This document shows positions 45,481 through 50,779 of a stretch of 50,779 nt of DNA, in pieces. This DNA comes from Purshia tridentata (taxonomy: Eukaryota > Streptophyta > Magnoliopsida > Rosales > Rosaceae), in the NCBI GenBank assembly GCA_003254885.1, contig QANT01008531.1:1-50779 (forward strand), in the 5' to 3' direction. The position numbers and the translations under genes were made by a program. Under the pieces are notes generated by a model. It had not been told where the DNA came from, searched no databases, and saw only the letters and a list, made by a program, of their open reading frames with translations. Positions within the stretch are counted from its first letter, which is position 1, and the number at the start of each line of letters is the position of its first letter.

Positions 45481-48423
45481 TTATTACTATCTTAGTTTTA
45501 TAACTTTTTTTTTGGGTCAGATTTTTTTTTTTTTTTCTGTTTTTGGTTTCAATAGTTTACAACGGTTAATATCATATGCTCATTATTATAATGTGAGTTT
45601 TATTTTGTGTTTCCATTTGTCTACACTTAAACCCTATATGGCACCTTCTTGTATATTCTAAATGGGCCCCCTTAATGGTCAAAACGCAGATCTTAAATGG
45701 GCTTAGTAGCCCAGAAATACGAAGATGAATGAGGCTTGAGGATCATAAGATGGAAGAAGATGTCAACACCCAACTCTAAGTTAATATTGTATGATGACAA
45801 TTTTGTGTTGCCTTTCAAGGAAAGACAACTTCGACACTGTCATCATCCTAAGCATGGTTAAATGAAAAATTGAAGATGATGTGCCAACACACTATAAAAT
45901 CACACATTTTAATTTCCTTGTCACATTTTTGGTAGTGTGATCTTCAAAACCCATTTGACAATTTTCAAAAACAATGATAAAAATGTCAAGAATACTTTGA
46001 GCCAATATTCCTTAGTTGCCCTTGTGAACAAATTGGTCTAAAAAACTTCTACAACCTCCTCAAGTGTTTGCACTTATAATTCCACTATTCCTTTCTTGTC
46101 TCTAATCAACAAATTTGTGTCTGTACAAATCTCCAAAGTCAGTCAAGCTTTTCATGCATACACATTATACCTTAGACTTAGATCCCTTATTTACCATGCA
46201 TTGAAAAAAACTTCCCCAAAAGTCCTCAAATTTCAATCTTTCTATATGATGTGAATACACTAATTAGGTGGGAACAATTGACCCAAACACTCCTCCAAAT
46301 TCCAATTAGAGTTATAATAACACAAAAACAAGCTTAACCTAACATCAATGTGGCCTCTGCCAAAATTTATCGTATAATCAAATTCAATCAAGGTGGTCTA
46401 AGATGATCTTGGCAGGAAAACCTCATGATTTTTAGGAGTATAATTATTATCATTATATTTTCTTATTAGTTAGCTGTAGTTTGCAAGGTCTCATTTTTGA
46501 ATTTCTAAGTATGCTGTATGCAAGTTGGTGACTTGGTGACTAGAAAAAAATAAAAATAAATTGCAGTGAACAACCTGGTGTGACATCACAGAAGAAAGGG
46601 CAACAAGCAGAACATCATCAGAACCATTCCTTGCTCTATTATATGTCCTTTGTTGCCTCTTTCTTTATTTTTCCTCATCTATCATATCACCTGCACTAGC
46701 TGGTGGGGTATTTATATAGTTCCTCCTTTTATCCATTCTGAGATTTTTGCAGTACTAGAAAAAAAACTTTACAAAATGTGATAATTAATGTAGTACCTAC
46801 CTTCAAGTTTTGTTAAATTTTCTATCAACTTAAAAGGTATTTCAGTCAATCCATGTTATCAATATATTTTTTAAAAATTTTAATTGAAATTTAATTTAAG
46901 GAAAGTTTATTTAGATAGAACACTTTTTTTCTTTTTTAAAATTTTTCAAACTCATTTAGAGGCAAAATTATTTGGATAGAGCATAGTTTTTAGTATAGCC
47001 GAATAAATACTCTCAACCACTAAAGTTACAAGTCCAACACCTTTGAAATTCTTGTAATCCAAATTTAATCTTCAGCTTAATATGAGAGTAAACATATATA
47101 GCATACGTGCTTTGCATATGTTATAGCTAGTCTGCAGAGCTCTATATAATACGATGACAACTAAAAATCCCAATTAAATTCTAATTACAACTTGCATGCT
47201 TTAAGTTCTTAACAAGCACGCGACTGCTATAGAAAGCGAAATATTAATTGGAGTTTGGTTTCTCGTTTTGTATTTGTTGCGTTGATATAACTGTGTAATA
47301 ATTATATTTAAGACTATATACGTCATTTAAGAATGTTCATTTAATTATCTTTTGAATAAATCTCTTAAATGTCTAACATCAAAGCTCTAAATGACGTGAT
47401 TTTGACAATAATTACGTTATTAATATATAAAATAAACGCAGAAGATCCTATATATGGGATATGATTTTGGCCATAAATACAGTATCAGCATATATATAAT
47501 AAATTAACATCTGCAGAGGATCCTATTCGAAATAGAAGAAGTTGAATACCGAAGTTGATGAATGAAGATTGGATTCCCATTTATCTTCAAAAAAATGGGT
47601 CATTTTTTGTCTTTTTTTTCTTGGGGAGGGGTTATGGAGCACAGTGAAGAAAGGGGTAAGTGGTTGGGTGGTCCATGCACGAATGCTCAGTGTTTTTGTG
47701 GTCCATGCAAACAAAGGGTTAATATGAGAGAGAGAGAGAGAGAGTCTCAGAGAGAGAGGCCACTGGGGGCCAGGGAAGGGAGCAAAAGAACATGAATTAA
47801 GTAGTTTGCAAAGATCGAGAGAGTGAAGCATTATAGCTACAAAAGCCACCATGGGACAAAGCCATTAATTCAAGCTTTCAAAAATACCTAATCTTAACAT
47901 CAATTAATTCAATGAGCTTTTCAAAACCCAATAATGAAATTAACATGCATGAATACAATCTTTCTCTAAGATTTGACATTTGATTTTAATAATTACCAAC
48001 CCTAGCCTCTCTCGATCTAACACCCAAAACTACATGAATTTGTATGCATGCGCATGCATTGAAATAATAATCAATTAATATAACATATATATCAGAAAAT
48101 CTTAGAGAAACACATATATAAATTTGCAATTAATTAACCTAGCTTGACTTGTTTGAGATATACATGCAAGGCATAAGATGGAGCATATTTTGAATTACAC
48201 GTATCTGGTACAGCCTAGCAAATTGCACGTCTCTATTATACTCCCTCTATGATCATTAAGAATTTTTTTTCCTAAGGATCGAGTCACTTTTTGCCAAATT
48301 CCTCCTCTATAATTGTTCCCAAATGATACCATATATGCTTCATCGTTTAATTTTCACAATGAATGATTTCAGCCACAAGCTAGTGCGCCTTGAAAAGAAT
48401 GGATAGACCAGCTACAACATAAA
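45481..48423. other. Intergenic DNA
   Basis: AT-rich, with T-runs at 45505-45540, a (GA)n microsatellite at 47726-47744 and TATA-like sequences near 46710. Open frames at 47523 (minus) and 47562 (plus) overlap each other across the GA repeat and are not convincing. I see no gene. Confidence 0.45.
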
Positions 48424-48725
48424 GACTTCGTTTAGTGTCTAGGATTAGATTGAAAAGGATAAATGGTAAATTCATGTGTATTTAAGGAAAAAGATGACGT
48501 GTTTTCTAACTAAAGGAAGAAGATGGAAAGAAAATGGCTTAGCCACAAGGAAAATGTTATCCTTGTTAATTCCCACCATTTTGAGGGGATTGGAAATGAT
48601 AAGTTTTCTTCATAATTTATCTATCTTATTCCCATATTCTTTCTTCAACTTAGAAATTTCTTCTTCAAATATACATGAATTTTCCACTTATCCTTTCTAT
48701 CCAATCCTAGATACCAAACGAGGCC
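48424..48725. mobile_element. MITE with ~60-bp terminal inverted repeats
   Basis: The left end reads GACTTCGTTTAGTGTCTAGG and ATTAGATTGAAAAGGATAA. The right end, reverse-complemented, reads GGCCTCGTTTGGTATCTAGG and ATTGGATAGAAAGGATAAGT. Both arms continue to an ATTCATGT(G/A)TATTT match. The element is about 300 bp and non-coding (the frame at 48476-48829 is a by-product). No clear target duplication, so the superfamily is open; the ends resemble hAT or Harbinger-type MITEs. Confidence 0.7.
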
Positions 48726-50440
48726 TTGTCTTCAATACGAAAAATGAAACCTTTGGTCAATATGGATGGATAAGTCCACCATCCAATCAATATATAGTAT
48801 TATATACAATGTGTTTAGTTAAGAATTAATTCGAAATAAACCCAAAAGCTATACAGGACATGATACTATTAACTTAAATTTTAGAGTTTAGTGATTTTCT
48901 AACACGTACGCATCAAATTAAAGCATGTGATAATGTACGTGATTCTAGCTTTGAACAATTTTGGTTCAATGTCTCTAATCCATATATTGGAGCTAGCATA
49001 AACATAGTGTTTTAATATTATTGGTGTGGCATCACTAAAATTAAAGTTTGTGATGAATACTGTTCGTCTATTCTTCACTGTGTAGAGCACAAAATGTGCA
49101 TGCTAGCTAGCTGGTAAATTAGTGACACAAAAGGCAAAAGGAGATGATCATTTTGAGTGGGTAATTTGGACTGTCAGATCATGAGCTACTTTGATACATA
49201 TTCATGCATGGAATGAAGATCGATGGAGATAGTTGGGAGTAGTCAAAACTCAAAAACTATATATACCGATCCAATGATGTGGTATTTGATCAGATGAGAA
49301 TCCACGTACGATCATCATCATGTGTTCTTTGTAAACATCACCTATATAGCTTTTTCCTTCTCTACTTTTTTCCTTGGACCTTTTTGATACTCTTCCAAAA
49401 AAGATAATGCCACGTACCCCACAAATATATGATAACTACGACTTGGGGGGTTGAAAACCACCAAGGACTTTATTTGCTTTCGAGCTACCCTAGTTACTAT
49501 TTCGAAATTACAAGTACGATATATCGATCTAGTCATTATATAGGAAATATATAAAGATGTGGATAAAGTTTTTTCTACTAAATTTCCTCATACCACATAT
49601 ATATATCACATGAATCAATATAGGAAATATATAAAGATGTCAATGTAACGTGACACATGCCCAAACGTACCACTATAGGAAATATCAATATAAGAAATAT
49701 ATATTGAGTTTGAAATGCAATTGAAGAACAAATATGCTATATCTATATGCATGTATCCTTTCGCTTTTATTAAGAATCGCTACCAAACAATTGAAGGACA
49801 AGGACACAGACAAAACCTTACATAAGACTTTTTCCAATCTCATAATAAATCCTAATATAATATTGTTCTCTACATAATTAAGTGGACCCCACTGACAAAA
49901 TATTAAAATTGCAATTAACATATTGAAACCTCAATGTGGCAGACACAATCACACAAAGTCCTAATAATATAATCCACATGCTACTACTAGACTACTAGTC
50001 TTGTTTTTTGGTTTTGGTCGACTACTACTAGTCTTAGTATACTAATCACACATATTTATTTTCTATTCCTTTTTGCCGAAACGACCTCTCTTTTGTTTAT
50101 ATCAGTGAATGTGAGTGTGTGTAAAACGTGTGGGCCCAATGTGAACTGTCGAGAGCGAAAACTAATGGCAGGCTGTGATTGGTTGATTTGGTTGACCGTG
50201 ACATCGGGGCCAATCGCACGTCGAGCAGCTCCAAGCCTCCAAGGTAGCGGATGCCTCACGAAACCTAGACCGCGGTCTCACTGGATTCTTAACGTTTGGT
50301 CTCCAAGTTGGACACGTGTCAATGAGACAACCGTTCACCGAACTGTTTAGATATTTTGGCCTCTCCTAGAAAAATTAAAATTATTTCCTCACTCTCTTTT
50401 AAATCGGGTGTCACCGTGTCACACAATATGTTTGGAATAA
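48726..50440. other. Intergenic DNA
   Basis: No supported gene. A 22-bp direct repeat (TATAGGAAATATATAAAGAT plus GT) occurs at 49539-49560 and about 49619-49640. Around 50100-50340 the GC content rises, with motifs such as GGACACGTGTC, a G-box palindrome near 50310, so this may be a promoter or leader of a gene beyond or near the window edge. Confidence 0.4.
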
Positions 50441-50469
50441 ATTAAAAATAAAATCATAAGTTTATTGAC

Positions 50470-50700
50470 TTTACTTACCATATTTTAATATTTTTTCATT
50501 TTAACTATTAAAACATTCGTATTATTTTACTTTAGATATTAAATTTTAATATGCTTTCATTTTAACTACCAAAACATTTATGTCATTTCACTTTAGATAC
50601 TAAATTTTAGTTTATGTACCAAGTTTAAAATTTTTTTTAACTACTAAAATATATATGTTATTTCACTTTAAGTACTAAATTTCAGTTTAAATACTAATTT
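50470..50700 (+). repeat. Degenerate tandem repeat, ~65-70 bp unit
   Basis: About three imperfect copies of a unit containing TTTTAACTACTAAAA, TATGTTATTTCACTTTA and GATACTAAATTTTAG-like blocks. AT-rich, non-coding. Confidence 0.6.
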
Positions 50701-50779
50701 TAAAAAACATGGTTCTACTAAGTACCCAGCACTGTGCTCGGTAAACAATGCTGAGCACTCGAGAGGCTTTTTTTTTTTT

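Noticed and set aside
47523..47852. Overlapping frames on both strands across the (GA)n repeat
   Set aside because: Coding potential is created by the microsatellite; neither frame has a domain or promoter.
48476..48829. 117-codon open frame
   Set aside because: It runs through the MITE at 48424-48725 and into the flank, with low-complexity content and no promoter.
49539..49641. 22-bp direct repeat around 58 bp
   Set aside because: It could be a long target duplication or a tandem duplication, but the insert has no A-tail or inverted ends and the sequence is very low in complexity.
1..50779. MicroRNA precursors, tRNA and rRNA genes
   Set aside because: I looked for familiar conserved plant miRNA sequences and full tRNA cloverleaf signatures on both strands by eye and saw none. 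A proper covariance or miRNA search would be needed to exclude them.

Overview
This is a piece of a dicot plant nuclear genome. Its genes are split by GT-AG introns into many small exons, the intergenic DNA is long and AT-rich, plant-only families are present (a PLS-class PPR protein, an EAR-motif protein, a plant receptor-like kinase, ALF4), and it is littered with MITEs and tRNA-derived SINEs. A woody rosid such as Rosaceae is plausible, but the sequence alone does not prove it. There are no bacterial, organellar or viral genes and no CRISPR or rRNA.

Layout. 1-6.9 kb: one small intron-less gene (1756-1998, +), then an LTR-like remnant, a MITE and a diverged ~1 kb tandem duplication. 7.0-10.1 kb: a receptor-like kinase on the minus strand (10 exons, 459 aa, all catalytic residues present). 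10.1-17.5 kb: gene-poor DNA with tandem duplications and two MITEs carrying 9-bp target-site duplications. 17.8-18.5 kb: an intron-less gene for a PNRC-motif protein with an internal 12-residue repeat. 19.4-20.5 kb: two decayed copies of RNase H-like retroelement sequence. 23.6-27.0 kb: a four-exon EAR-motif coiled-coil protein (+). 28.3-32.2 kb: ALF4 (-, 13 exons, 626 aa). 34.1-40.0 kb: TRS120, a TRAPPII subunit (+, 10 exons, 1203 aa). 40.7-42.6 kb: an intron-less PPR protein (+). 42.6-50.8 kb: no gene that I can support; one MITE and one SINE-like fragment.

The multi-exon models were built by hand. Every junction keeps frame and each model closes exactly on a stop codon, which is strong internal support. 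The kinase, ALF4 and TRS120 appear in the same order as three neighbouring Arabidopsis genes (At5g11020, At5g11030 and At5g11040, from memory), so this is probably conserved microsynteny. The genes are independent units rather than a pathway: kinase signalling at the plasma membrane, ALF4 control of SCF ubiquitin ligases, TRS120 in Golgi and cell-plate trafficking, and the PPR protein in organelle RNA processing.

I found no spectacular new system. The most unusual signals are structural: a recurring class of tiny (15-22 bp) A-tailed insertions flanked by 14-18 bp target duplications, three MITEs with exact 9-bp target duplications, a nested A-B-A'-X-B' rearrangement, and many near-perfect 100-250 bp tandem duplications in promoters, introns and intergenic DNA.
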